A stretch of DNA of 48,756 nt from Balneolaceae bacterium ANBcel3 (GCA_030012235.1 JASCXY010000004.1:1-48756); one strand, 5' to 3'. Positions 26,930 to 36,110 are shown, counted from the stretch's first letter. Made by a program: numbers and translations. The notes: a model not told the origin generated them from the sequence alone.

Positions 26930-28228
26930 ATGGAACTGACCGAAATACTGATCCTGATTCTTACATTTATCGTCCTGCTGGCTATTGGGGTTCCCATTGC
27001 GTGGACACTCGGCATTGCCGCCCTGCTCACATTGCTGGTTTCTATGGATTCACTGACGGCCGTTTCGGTCCTGGCTCAGCAGTTTGTTACCAGCCTGGAT
27101 AGTTTCGCATTGCTCGCCATCCCGTTTTTCATTCTGGCCGGCCAGATCATGAATCAGGGAGGAATAGCCACCCGCCTGATCCGTTTCGCAAAAAACCTGG
27201 TGGGTGCACTTCCGGGCGGACTTGCGCACATTAACGTGGTAGCGGCCATGTTGTTTGGTGCAATCGCCGGTTCCTCGGTTGCAGCAGCCTCGGCCATTGG
27301 CAGTATTTTGGGCCCGAGAATGGAAAAAGAAGGGTACTCGAAAGAGTTCGGCGCGTCCATAAATATTACTTCTTCTACCATGGGGTTGGTGATACCTCCT
27401 TCCAATGTGCTGATTGTCTATTCTCTGGCCAGCGGTGGCACCTCTATCGGAGCGCTTTTTATTGCCGGATATGTTCCAGGCATCCTTACCGGATTGATAT
27501 TGATGGGTATGGCCACGATTTGGGCTATCCGTAAAAACTATCCAACCGGAGAACGGTCTTCCGTTTCTGAGCTTTCAAAATCTTTTGGAGCCGCATTACC
27601 CAGCCTGCTTCTTTTGATAATTGTCATTGGCGGTATTGTAGCAGGAATATTCACGGCTACCGAAGCCGCTGCCATCGCAGTGGTCTATACTCTGATACTC
27701 GGTTTCATTTACCGTGAAATTACACTGGCCAGCCTCCCTGAAATCCTGATGGGCGCTATTAAAACGACTTCGATTGTGATGCTTTTAATCGCCGCTTCCA
27801 TTAGCATGTCGTGGGTGATGTCCTATGGGAACTTGCCTCAAAGCGCCAGTGAGGTGATGCTCGGACTTTCGGATAATAAGATCGTCATCCTGATAATTAT
27901 CAATTTACTTCTGCTTTTCGTAGGGATGTTTATGGATATGACTCCGGCTGTACTCATTTTTACACCCATATTTCTTCCGGTTGTTACCGAGCTGGGCATT
28001 CATCCGGTTCATTTTGGCATTATCATGGTCATGAACCTTTGCATCGGCATCTGTACCCCACCGGTCGGTACGTTGCTGTTTGTCGGTATCAGTATTGCCA
28101 ATACCACGATTGAAAAAATCATCCGGCCCCTGCTTCCTTTGTTTGTGGCCATGATCGTAGCTCTGCTTGTTGTTACTTTTTGGCCAGATCTCAGTTTATG
28201 GCTGCCCCGGCTTTTTGGACTGATGTAA
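26930..28228 (+). CDS. TRAP transporter large permease, DctM family
   Basis: The 432-residue protein has about 12 helices and the DctM landmarks: IPFFILAGQIMNQGGIATR near residue 65, AGSSVAAASAIGSILGPRM near 115, VIPPSNVLIVYSLASGGTS near 155, and a C-terminal GICTPPVGTLLFVG. It forms the ion-coupled translocation pore with DctQ. Its gene ends the TRAP operon; it follows dctQ after 62 bases. Full length and no frame damage. Confidence 0.95.
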   Translation: MELTEILILILTFIVLLAIGVPIAWTLGIAALLTLLVSMDSLTAVSVLAQQFVTSLDSFALLAIPFFILAGQIMNQGGIATRLIRFAKNLVGALPGGLAHINVVAAMLFGAIAGSSVAAASAIGSILGPRMEKEGYSKEFGASINITSSTMGLVIPPSNVLIVYSLASGGTSIGALFIAGYVPGILTGLILMGMATIWAIRKNYPTGERSSVSELSKSFGAALPSLLLLIIVIGGIVAGIFTATEAAAIAVVYTLILGFIYREITLASLPEILMGAIKTTSIVMLLIAASISMSWVMSYGNLPQSASEVMLGLSDNKIVILIIINLLLLFVGMFMDMTPAVLIFTPIFLPVVTELGIHPVHFGIIMVMNLCIGICTPPVGTLLFVGISIANTTIEKIIRPLLPLFVAMIVALLVVTFWPDLSLWLPRLFGLM

Positions 28229-28248
28229 TCTTATTTCCGACAATGCTT

Positions 28249-28340
28249 AAAGCCCGCCTTTTGTGCAAACCTTTTGCCCGTTCCCTCTGAGTTAGCATAA
28301 AAGCGCTTTTATCATTAAAAAAACAAGATAGTCGGGCTTT
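28249..28340 (+). terminator. Possible long-loop terminator after the TRAP operon
   Basis: AAAGCCCG (28249-28256) is the exact reverse complement of CGGGCTTT (28333-28340), which runs into TTTAT. The loop is long (76 bases) and itself contains the 28297-28312 palindrome, so a branched structure is possible. It lies 21 bases after the dctM stop. Weak, because of the loop size. Confidence 0.35.
28297..28312. promoter_or_regulatory. Perfect 16-bp palindrome, candidate LacI-type operator
   Basis: ATAAAAGCGCTTTTAT is a perfect palindrome centred on the CG step, the form bound by LacI/CcpA-type regulators. It lies about 190 bases before the CotH-type gene and about 70 after dctM. The regulator at 24109 is the nearest candidate to bind it. 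Confidence 0.45.
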
Positions 28341-28499
28341 TATCTCCTAAATTTCAGATATTGAAATAACCCATCGTTTTATTGACCATGAAGCTGTGGA
28401 TCTGAGGCCATCTGTTCTGATGAGTCTGCACATGTGTTCAGGCCGCCTTATCAGGCATACATCCGGCTTGTCACCAATTGTTCCTTTTACACTTTTTTT

Positions 28500-31400
28500 A
28501 TGATGTTTTCAAACCGCTTTTTTTTAACTCCCTTTCTTTTTCTCTTTTTTTTAGCAGTATTCATTCAACCGTCCATTGCTCTTCCGCAACTTCATCTTAA
28601 TGAGATCGTTGCCTCGAATGCCTCCGGGCTGGAAGATGAAGACGGAGATACCGAAGACTGGATTGAAATTTACAACAGCGGTGATACCGCCATACATCTG
28701 GAAGGGTTCGGCCTTTCGGATGACTATGACCGTCCGTTTCGTTGGGAATTTCCTGATGTTTCTATTCAACCGGGAGAATTCATGGTCATCTGGGCTTCCG
28801 GAAAAGACAGAAAGGACCCCCAGAGTGAGTTGCACACAAACTACCGAATTTCTTCTGCAGGGGAAGAAGTCCTGCTTACTACACCGGATGGAGAACGAAT
28901 CGATGAATTACCACCAACTCCTATTCCCACAGACATCAGTCTTGGCCGATATCCGGACGGTACCGGTGACTGGTATTTTTATACCTCTCCTACTCCGGGA
29001 GCTCCCAATACATCGGATGGCTATCAGGAACTCCTCGATCCGGTTGAATTCTCGGTCGAGGGAGGATTCCATAGTGGAGATCTGACCTTAACACTTTCTC
29101 ATCCGGATCCCGATGCCGTTATTATCTATACCCTGGACGGCTCCGAACCTTCTCCGGATAATCTGGATGGCGTATCGTATCCTTACATGCACCAGTACAG
29201 GGATAATAACTTTAACACAACTGAACGCCACTTCCGATCCCGAACCTATGAGAGTCCTATTCAAATAACGGACCGAACCAGTGAACCCAACTATATGTCT
29301 GAGTTCCAAACGTTTCACAGCGATCAGCACAGGCCCTGGCAATCGCTGTTCAAAGGTACCGTTGTTCGTGCACGTGCTTTCAAGGGAGGCGCTGTTTCTG
29401 TTAATCCTAAGACCCACACATACTTTATTACACCGCAACAGGAAAACCGCTATTCACTCCCGGTCATCTCTATTGCCATCCAGGAAGACCACCTTTTTGA
29501 CTACAATACAGGAATTCATGTCCCCGGTCGTATTTTTGATGAAGAAAACCCCTGGGGTGCCGATGGGGGCGCCAATGCAAATTACCACCAGCGAGGCATT
29601 GAATGGGAGCGACCTGCCTCTTTGGAGCTCTTTGAGCCTGATAACCCCTATCCGGAGTTAAGACAAAATATGGGCATCCGAATTCACGGTGGATGGAGCC
29701 GCGGCGAACCGCAAAAATCACTGCGTCTTTATGCGAGAAACATGTATGGAGAAAGCCGGTTTAATCATCAAATGTTTCCGGAGTTGCCTTATGCTTCTTT
29801 TAACCGTGTGATGCTTCGAAATTCCGGAAACGATTTTAATCGCTCTCTTTTCAGAGATGCCGCCATGCAGCGGGTGGTCGAACACATGAAGTGCGACACT
29901 CAGGCCTACCGTCCGTTCGTCATCTTTTTAAATGGCGAGTATTGGGGAATCATGAATATGCGAGAACGATACGACCGCCATTACCTGGCCAGAGTACATG
30001 GTGTAAATCCTGATAATGTAGACATTTTGACCAGTAATGCGGTGGTCAAAGAAGGTGATAATACTCACTATAATGAAACCCTGGAGTACATGCAGGATAA
30101 CGATATGTCGGATCCGGATCACTATGCGTACATTCAGACCCGAATAGATACAGATAATTACATTGATTATCTCGTTGCCCAATTGTATGTCAATAACAGT
30201 GACTGGCCGGGAAATAATATTGACTTCTGGAGATACCGAACCGACGAATATCAGCCCGATGCCCCCCCACAGCACGACGGACGCTGGAGATGGCTTATTT
30301 TTGATATGGATTTTGGTTTTCACTTATACGGTGGTTCCGGTCATTATTCATCGCAATACAATATGATCCGTCATGTCTTGGGACTTGACCAACACGCACA
30401 TGGGAATCCCGAATGGTCAACCCGGCTCCCAAACTACCTGTTTGAAAACGAGCAATTTACTAATGATTTTATCACCCGATATATGGATCAGCTGAATACC
30501 GCATTCCGCCCTTCGCGTGTAAAATCCATCCTCGAGGAAATGGCCGCACATATAGAACCAGATCGTGATGACCAATTTGTACGCTGGGGTAGCGGCTGGG
30601 AAGGTATCGGCCACATGGAACGTTTTGCAAATGAACGTCCAGAAGTTGCACGTCGCCATATACGGGAACATTTCCTCCCTTCCACCAGTTTGGAGCGCCG
30701 GCTGACCGTAGATGTATCCGATCCGGCAGAAGGACACATACGGGTCAATACCATAGATATCACTCCGGAAACACCGGGTGTGGATGAAAATCCCTGGCCA
30801 TGGTCTGGAACCTATTTTACCCAACGAGACCTCACATTAAAAGCAGAGCCATCTGCAGGTTTCCTGTTTTCTCACTGGGAGGGAAATATCGGCGATGCCG
30901 ATCCGAATGATCCTGAGATAACCTTTACCATGACAGGCAATCACTCGGTTACTGCCATCTTTGAACCGGGAGTAAGTGAAGACTTGTTTCCTGATCCTCA
31001 TTATTTGATAAGCGGGGCATATGAGTTCTCATACTGGGCTCCGGATGCCATTGGTGGAACATACCCGGATCATATGGCTTTTGTCTACATGGATGAACTG
31101 GATCCGGGAATAGACGCCAACGTGGAAGGATTCACTAATGGAGTGTACTCCTATAGTTCGCGTACACGGGTAAATGGCCTGAATGACAATGGATTTGCTT
31201 TTATAAATACCAGTAACGAAGAAGGAAACCCGGGATATCCCGGTGTCCGCCTGGGAGGAGCCCTGCTTGCTATTAATACCATAGATGTTGAAGATATTAC
31301 GGTCAGCTGGGATGGAATGACGGTACGGCCAAACTCCAGAGTATATAACCTCCGGCTGCAGTATCGTATTGGAGATACGGGCCCTTTTACGGATGTTAAA

Positions 31401-31907
31401 GACGGTGATGGCCAACCGGTAGAATATGCACGCAATAATACCGAAGGACACCGCCAAACGATGGGTCCGGTAACGCTGCCTTCTGAAGTGGAAGAACAAG
31501 CTTATGTTCAACTTCTCTGGAGATATTATTATACCGGTGAACAACTGGACGAAGATAGCGGACAACGGACCAAGCTGGCTGTTCCTCAGATCATGGTCAC
31601 GCCAAAGAGTATTATTGCTTCCGAAGCAGATCCTGTCTCTCCGAATAGCTATGAGCTCATGCAAAATTATCCTAATCCATTCAATCCAATGACCTCCATC
31701 AGGTATGCACTTCCTGTCGAGAGTCAGGTGCGGATTGAGGTTTTTGATGTCATGGGTCGGTTGGTAGAAACTCTGGTCAATGAACATCAGCGATCTGGGG
31801 TGCATCATGTCACCTGGGACGCTTCAGAAATGGCCAGTGGGATCTATTTATACAGGATTACTACCGGAGATTTTATGCAGACTAAACGCATGACCCTTCT
31901 ACGTTAA
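28500..31907 (+). CDS. Secreted CotH-like protein with lamin-tail domain and type IX sorting tail
   Basis: From ATG at 28500 the product is 1135 residues (a GTG at 28434 would add 22 that do not look like a signal peptide). A signal peptide ends near residue 28. A lamin-tail domain follows (QLHLNEIVASNASGLEDEDGD, then DWIEIYNSGD), then a chitobiase-C-like segment (VIIYTLDGSEPS) near 205-300. The CotH kinase-like domain runs from about 390 to 690 (MGIRIHGGWSRGEPQKSLRL, then FVIFLNGEYWGIMNMRERYD and IFDMDFGF). An InlB-type repeat (GNHSVTAIFEPG) and a beta-rich region come next. The end is a sorting tail, LMQNYPNPFNPMTSIRYALP followed by GIYLYRI. CotH proteins are atypical protein kinases in spore coats. 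The function of bacterial secreted versions is not known. Confidence 0.85.
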   Translation: MMFSNRFFLTPFLFLFFLAVFIQPSIALPQLHLNEIVASNASGLEDEDGDTEDWIEIYNSGDTAIHLEGFGLSDDYDRPFRWEFPDVSIQPGEFMVIWASGKDRKDPQSELHTNYRISSAGEEVLLTTPDGERIDELPPTPIPTDISLGRYPDGTGDWYFYTSPTPGAPNTSDGYQELLDPVEFSVEGGFHSGDLTLTLSHPDPDAVIIYTLDGSEPSPDNLDGVSYPYMHQYRDNNFNTTERHFRSRTYESPIQITDRTSEPNYMSEFQTFHSDQHRPWQSLFKGTVVRARAFKGGAVSVNPKTHTYFITPQQENRYSLPVISIAIQEDHLFDYNTGIHVPGRIFDEENPWGADGGANANYHQRGIEWERPASLELFEPDNPYPELRQNMGIRIHGGWSRGEPQKSLRLYARNMYGESRFNHQMFPELPYASFNRVMLRNSGNDFNRSLFRDAAMQRVVEHMKCDTQAYRPFVIFLNGEYWGIMNMRERYDRHYLARVHGVNPDNVDILTSNAVVKEGDNTHYNETLEYMQDNDMSDPDHYAYIQTRIDTDNYIDYLVAQLYVNNSDWPGNNIDFWRYRTDEYQPDAPPQHDGRWRWLIFDMDFGFHLYGGSGHYSSQYNMIRHVLGLDQHAHGNPEWSTRLPNYLFENEQFTNDFITRYMDQLNTAFRPSRVKSILEEMAAHIEPDRDDQFVRWGSGWEGIGHMERFANERPEVARRHIREHFLPSTSLERRLTVDVSDPAEGHIRVNTIDITPETPGVDENPWPWSGTYFTQRDLTLKAEPSAGFLFSHWEGNIGDADPNDPEITFTMTGNHSVTAIFEPGVSEDLFPDPHYLISGAYEFSYWAPDAIGGTYPDHMAFVYMDELDPGIDANVEGFTNGVYSYSSRTRVNGLNDNGFAFINTSNEEGNPGYPGVRLGGALLAINTIDVEDITVSWDGMTVRPNSRVYNLRLQYRIGDTGPFTDVKDGDGQPVEYARNNTEGHRQTMGPVTLPSEVEEQAYVQLLWRYYYTGEQLDEDSGQRTKLAVPQIMVTPKSIIASEADPVSPNSYELMQNYPNPFNPMTSIRYALPVESQVRIEVFDVMGRLVETLVNEHQRSGVHHVTWDASEMASGIYLYRITTGDFMQTKRMTLLR

Positions 31908-32092
31908 TTTAATATGGAAAGTAAGTATAAACCCTCGTTGGTCGCATTTGCCAATGTGCTGGTTTTACAGTATTATGCATTACAAAACACGTTCTAAAAC
32001 GAGCGTATTTTGTTGTGCTACATAAGGATCAAATCCTAAAAAAAGGGGAGCATATATATTTTTATTCATTTATCTAAACATATACTTCTGAT

Positions 32093-32980
32093 ATGCGCCT
32101 ATCATCTATTTTCTCTATTCTAATAGTAACCATACTACTAAACGGCTGCGAAGTTTCCGACTCTGAACGGCGGGATCGATCCAATGATAATGATACTGAA
32201 AATCAATCCTGGGTACGCCTCGAGAGAGGTACCGATCACAGCGGTATTCTTGTTGAAGTTTTGGAACACGCAGCATATGCCAAAACAGACGAAAACGGAC
32301 ATTTTTATTTTGAAGGACTGCCTAATGGCAATTTTACGGTAGCCGCGGAAATGCCCTATCATGAGTTCTATCAGTCCAGAGAACGAGGCGTTCGTTTTCG
32401 GGACGGCAGGCCGGATAGCCCGCTGGAGGTGAATCTGGCACAACAGGTATCCTTCATTGCAGAGTTACCTGAAACTACAATAAATCTTAGAGACCAACAT
32501 CCAAACGAACCCTTTTCTCTTCCCCCTCATGAACTGATTGTAACGAATCTGACAGATGATTACGTTACGTTGCAATCTAACAGAGGCCAGATGGTTTTAT
32601 ATGCCTTTGTGCCAGTCAGCGGAAGCTGGCCTGATTTTGAAGATACAGGCATTCCATGCGAACTGCAGTATGGAACTCTTGGATCGGATGAATCCGGCCC
32701 TGCCTTTGCAGAAACACTGGAACCCGGAAAATCATCTCGGCTCGAAGTTGAACCTGAGCTGTTTGGCCAAATGCTCAACGCCGTTTGTTTTTCATCAGGG
32801 GAATACGATGTATATATTGCTTTGTCAAACCAATTGGTTAACTCACGTTTTTTTAATCCGGACTTTCCCTTTGATATGGATTCGCAACAGGGAATGGATA
32901 TTTACATCAATCCACTCAGCCAGTCACTGATAGGCAAAACGTCTGTTATCGAGCCGGTCCGAATTACCATAATGAAATAA
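32093..32980 (+). CDS. Lipoprotein with carboxypeptidase-regulatory-like domain, function unknown
   Basis: The 295-residue product has a lipoprotein signal peptide with lipobox LNGC (Cys-19), followed by a low-complexity acidic linker (RDRSNDNDTENQ). Residues about 45-110 (HSGILVEVLEHAAYAKTDEN, then GHFYFEGLPNGNFTVAAE) look like a carboxypeptidase-regulatory/transthyretin-type beta sandwich. The remainder is beta-rich and not recognised. It is probably on the cell surface or in the periplasm. It follows the CotH-type gene by 185 bases and may belong to the same module. I cannot assign a function. Confidence 0.6.
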   Translation: MRLSSIFSILIVTILLNGCEVSDSERRDRSNDNDTENQSWVRLERGTDHSGILVEVLEHAAYAKTDENGHFYFEGLPNGNFTVAAEMPYHEFYQSRERGVRFRDGRPDSPLEVNLAQQVSFIAELPETTINLRDQHPNEPFSLPPHELIVTNLTDDYVTLQSNRGQMVLYAFVPVSGSWPDFEDTGIPCELQYGTLGSDESGPAFAETLEPGKSSRLEVEPELFGQMLNAVCFSSGEYDVYIALSNQLVNSRFFNPDFPFDMDSQQGMDIYINPLSQSLIGKTSVIEPVRITIMK

Positions 32981-32982
32981 AA

Positions 32983-33016
32983 AAAGGGGATGGTTCTTTC
33001 ACGACCCATCCCCTTT
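32983..33016 (+). terminator. Intrinsic terminator after the lipoprotein gene
   Basis: AAAGGGGATGG (32983-32993) pairs exactly with CCATCCCCTTT (33006-33016), 12-base loop, starting three bases after the stop. A-run in front and T's behind let it work on both strands, so it may also stop transcripts from the convergent GH51 gene. Confidence 0.75.
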
Positions 33017-33026
33017 ATGAGGTATG

Positions 33027-33056
33027 ACTCATCCACCGTGAACACAGTGGATGAGT
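33027..33056 (-). terminator. Hairpin downstream of the GH51 gene
   Basis: ACTCATCCAC (33027-33036) and GTGGATGAGT (33047-33056) form a perfect 10-bp stem with a ten-base loop, between the convergent ends at 32980 and 33099. The minus-strand U-tract is poor, so termination may rely on the neighbouring hairpin at 32983-33016. Confidence 0.5.
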
Positions 33057-33098
33057 TATTTAATTAGTTTATATATAAAAATGGCTCGTCCTGAAATA

Positions 33099-34682
33099 TC
33101 AACGCAATTTCAAAACAATCAGCGACTTGGCCGGCAAGTCAACCACCAGTTTCCCATCAGAGAATCGAGCTCCGTTAAAAGTCTGAGGTGATACAACATC
33201 GGGTTGCTCAAAGGTATTATGTGCGTTTAGTGCATCTGCGGTCAGAATCCTGCCTGAAACTTGTCTGAACTCATCGCCACGAAGATCAATTTCTATTCTT
33301 CTGGACTCATGAGGATCCACGTTGGTCATTGTAACATGCACGCCATCATCGTTTCTGGATGCGGTTGCCGTAACTGCTTCCAAAACTATGTCATCGTACA
33401 CATACTCTCCCGCGTCCAGATAAAAAGAAAGATAGTCTGCATCATGGTGCACCGTATAAAATTCGAAAACATGATATGTAGGAGTCAGAATCATCTGATC
33501 TTCATCGGTGAGAATCATCGCCTGCAATACATTCACTGTTTGGGCGATATTTGCCATTTTAACCCGATCCAGGTGCCGGTGAAACATATCAAATGAAACA
33601 GAAGCCGTTAACGCATCTCTTAAAGCATTTTGCTGATGCAGGAAACCGGGATTGGTGCCTTCCAGGGGTTCATGCCAGGTTCCCCATTCACCGACAATCA
33701 GCCAGACTCTTTTTTCCGGATCATATACATCCATAATAGATTTATGCCGGTACAAGAGCTCGTCAAAAAACTGAGCGCCTTCCATCAGCTCTACATACTC
33801 CGCTTCAGTAAAATCCAGAGCTTCTCCTTTCTTCGTTTCCCAGGATCCGGTAATCGTGTAATGATGAAGATCCAGGCCTTCCATCATATGACCGGCTTCC
33901 CTCATAAGAACCTCTGTCCACTCGTAATCATCACCAGCGGCTCCGGCAGCAATTCGGAAAGGCTCCGAATCTCCCATTGGATGTAGGAACGTTGCAAATT
34001 GCTTATATAAGTCGGCATAGAACTGGGGACGCATATGTCCGCCACATCCCCAACTTTCATTTCCAACTCCCCAATAATGTACATTCCAGGGGTCTTCCCT
34101 TCCGTTTTCTTTACGGAGGTCTGCCATAGATCCGGGACCAGGATGAGTCATATATTCCCACCACCGGGCCATTTCCTGTACAGTTCCACTGCCCACATTT
34201 CCAACAATAATAGGTTCTGTTTCCAATGCGTCAACCAGTTCCATAAACTCATGTGTTCCTACCGCATTATTATCTACGACACCGCCCCACAAAACATTGA
34301 TAATGGACGGCCGCTCTTCAACAGGACCAATTCCATACTCCCAGAAATAATAATCGGCAAAACACCCGCCGGGCCAGCGTATGTTTGGAATTTGAATGGC
34401 TTTTAACGCGTCAACAATATCCTGACGAATATGGAAGTTCCCCTCATCGTCTTCCCTCCATAAGCCATCATAAATACCTCTGCCAAGATGTTCGGCAAAA
34501 TGTCCGTATATGTGTTTATTAATAACTTCTTCCGATTGATCGACATTAATTACCATTCTTTGTGCCGATTGTCCAGTTGCAACATCTGGCAACTGAACAC
34601 CTAACAGTACAACCAGCAAGAATACATATCCCTTAGATATGAACTGCTTCCAAAGAGCGTTTAAATGAATTTTTTTTGCCAT
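33099..34682 (-). CDS. Alpha-L-arabinofuranosidase, GH51, exported
   Basis: The 527-residue protein begins with a signal peptide (GYVFLLVVLLGVQLPDVATG) and continues with GH51 landmarks: NKHIYGHFAEHLGRGIYDGLW at 55-75, IRWPGGCFADYYFW at 101-114, and YWGVGNESWGCGG with the acid/base Glu-209. LIVGEWGTWHEP holds the nucleophile Glu-332. It removes arabinofuranosyl side groups from arabinoxylan or its oligomers. Export means it acts in the periplasm or outside, unlike the cytoplasmic GH51 of many Gram-positive bacteria. It is last in the cluster and sits behind a strong terminator, so it may have its own promoter. Confidence 0.93.
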   Translation of the reverse strand: MAKKIHLNALWKQFISKGYVFLLVVLLGVQLPDVATGQSAQRMVINVDQSEEVINKHIYGHFAEHLGRGIYDGLWREDDEGNFHIRQDIVDALKAIQIPNIRWPGGCFADYYFWEYGIGPVEERPSIINVLWGGVVDNNAVGTHEFMELVDALETEPIIVGNVGSGTVQEMARWWEYMTHPGPGSMADLRKENGREDPWNVHYWGVGNESWGCGGHMRPQFYADLYKQFATFLHPMGDSEPFRIAAGAAGDDYEWTEVLMREAGHMMEGLDLHHYTITGSWETKKGEALDFTEAEYVELMEGAQFFDELLYRHKSIMDVYDPEKRVWLIVGEWGTWHEPLEGTNPGFLHQQNALRDALTASVSFDMFHRHLDRVKMANIAQTVNVLQAMILTDEDQMILTPTYHVFEFYTVHHDADYLSFYLDAGEYVYDDIVLEAVTATASRNDDGVHVTMTNVDPHESRRIEIDLRGDEFRQVSGRILTADALNAHNTFEQPDVVSPQTFNGARFSDGKLVVDLPAKSLIVLKLR

Positions 34683-34709
34683 GGGTTTGTAGTATAAATT
34701 ATGTTTTAA

Positions 34710-34722
34710 TGTAACGCATACA
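34710..34722. promoter_or_regulatory. Imperfect palindrome upstream of GH51
   Basis: TGTAACGCATACA has TGTA/TACA arms and a central ACGCA, similar in plan to LacI-type half-sites. It lies 28 bases before the GH51 start and near a TTGACT (minus strand, 34730-34735). Weak pattern evidence. Confidence 0.25.
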
Positions 34723-34738
34723 CTTATTAAGTCAAGAT

Positions 34739-34817
34739 AAAAAAAAGTCCGGATTCAGCAAATAAATACAGATACCGCCCCCTCAAAGACAGTGATGCAA
34801 TTGCCGACCCGGACTTT
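34739..34817 (-). terminator. Intrinsic terminator/attenuator between GH10 and GH51
   Basis: On the minus strand AAAGTCCGG (34817-34809) pairs with CCGGACTTT (34752-34744), immediately followed by a run of T's (eight in all, 34746-34739). The loop is 56 bases, long for a simple terminator, but stem plus U-run is a textbook ending for the GH10 transcript. It would separate GH51 from the rest of the cluster. Confidence 0.7.
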
Positions 34818-34843
34818 AAATTATTTATACCTTATAAATAAGG

Positions 34844-36004
34844 TTATCCTTCGTCTTTAGTCAAATTAAGAATTTCATAGAATGCCGGTTTTGGCTGAAA
34901 CTCCCGATCAAAAATCAGAGGATAGTTCGTACGGCCCCTGACCGGCCAGTTGTTTTTCCAGGAGTCGCCGTCTGTTACGCCCCAGAAAGTTACTCTGGAC
35001 ATGTTATCACTATGACGAAGGTATATTTCAAACACATCAGCATAGCGTTGGGCCAGTTCTTGCTCCATTTCTTCTGGAAGTCCGTCTGGCCATGGATTGA
35101 GTTCATCTCTAAGTTCTGCACTCATTCCAACATCTGCACCCATATAATCGAAAGCCGCTGGTAAAACATCGATATCCAGCTCTGTCACCATTACATCAAT
35201 GCCCAAAGCAGCAAAATCAACTACGGTTTGCTCTACCTCTTCCAGCTCCGGCCAGTCCATCATGAAATGAGCCTGTGTACCAATACCCGTTACCGGGGCA
35301 TCGTTTTCCTGAAGATACTTAATCAACTCAACCGCACCGGCACGTTTGGATGGGATTTCGAGAGAATAGTCATTGTAATAGAGCTCCGCATCAGGATCAG
35401 CTTCTCTGGCATATTCAAACGCTTTTACCAGATAATCCTGGCCAATAATTCTGTACCACAGCGATTCCCGCAGAGAACCATCTTCATTCAGCGCTTCGTT
35501 TACCACATCCCAGGATTGTACACGACCTTTATATCGCCCTACTACCGTATGGATATGATCGCGCATGCGCTCCAGCAATGCCTCACGTGTCAACAGCTCT
35601 CCCTCTTCATCTTCAAAAACCCATCGGGGAGTCTGGCTGTGCCATACCAGGGTATGTCCGGTAATAAACATGTCGTTTTCTTCAGCAAATTCAACCAAGA
35701 GGTCGGCCTGCTCAAAATCATACTGTCCGGGTTCCGGATGGATGACTTCCCACTTCATAATGTTTTCCGGAGTGATGGCGTTAAAATGCCTTTCAACCAG
35801 CTCAAGACCCTGGGTATCCACTCCAAAAATATGATTACTGTTAAGAGCTGTTCCAATCATAAAAGCGTCTTTATATGCTTCATGAAGTGACGGTACTTCG
35901 TCTTTGGCAACAATATCAGCTCCGGCATCTTCTACAGGTGCTGTATCACAAGAAGACAAAATGAGCATGCATGGGAGAATCAAAAATAATAGTCGTATAG
36001 TCAT
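34844..36004 (-). CDS. Endo-1,4-beta-xylanase, GH10, lipoprotein
   Basis: The 386-residue protein has a lipobox (LSSC, Cys-19), so it is anchored in a membrane, probably the outer one. The GH10 barrel shows HFNAITPENIMKWEVIHP, GHTLVWHSQTPRWVF, WDVVNEALNE with acid/base Glu-170, and VMVTELDID with nucleophile Glu-275. VTFWGVTDGDSWKNNWP is the usual C-terminal motif. It cuts the xylan backbone and releases oligomers whose methylglucuronate is at the non-reducing end, the substrate of GH67. No carbohydrate-binding module is present. The gene is downstream of the symporter with a hairpin in between. Confidence 0.95.
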   Translation of the reverse strand: MTIRLLFLILPCMLILSSCDTAPVEDAGADIVAKDEVPSLHEAYKDAFMIGTALNSNHIFGVDTQGLELVERHFNAITPENIMKWEVIHPEPGQYDFEQADLLVEFAEENDMFITGHTLVWHSQTPRWVFEDEEGELLTREALLERMRDHIHTVVGRYKGRVQSWDVVNEALNEDGSLRESLWYRIIGQDYLVKAFEYAREADPDAELYYNDYSLEIPSKRAGAVELIKYLQENDAPVTGIGTQAHFMMDWPELEEVEQTVVDFAALGIDVMVTELDIDVLPAAFDYMGADVGMSAELRDELNPWPDGLPEEMEQELAQRYADVFEIYLRHSDNMSRVTFWGVTDGDSWKNNWPVRGRTNYPLIFDREFQPKPAFYEILNLTKDEG

Positions 36005-36059
36005 AAGTATAAAGTTTTATTGTTTGTTTGCTTTAAAAGAACACAGCAAGAAAACGAAG

Positions 36060-36086
36060 TCCTGCCGGCTGAAACCGCCGACAGGA
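36060..36086 (-). terminator. Hairpin between the GPH symporter and GH10 genes
   Basis: Five pairs (TCCTG/CAGGA), one mismatch and four pairs (CGGC/GCCG) close a seven-base loop. On the minus strand it is followed by CTTCGTTTTCTT, a poor U-tract. It may attenuate or protect rather than fully terminate. Confidence 0.45.
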
Positions 36087-36110
36087 TTGATTGATTTAAA
36101 CCATTGCGGA

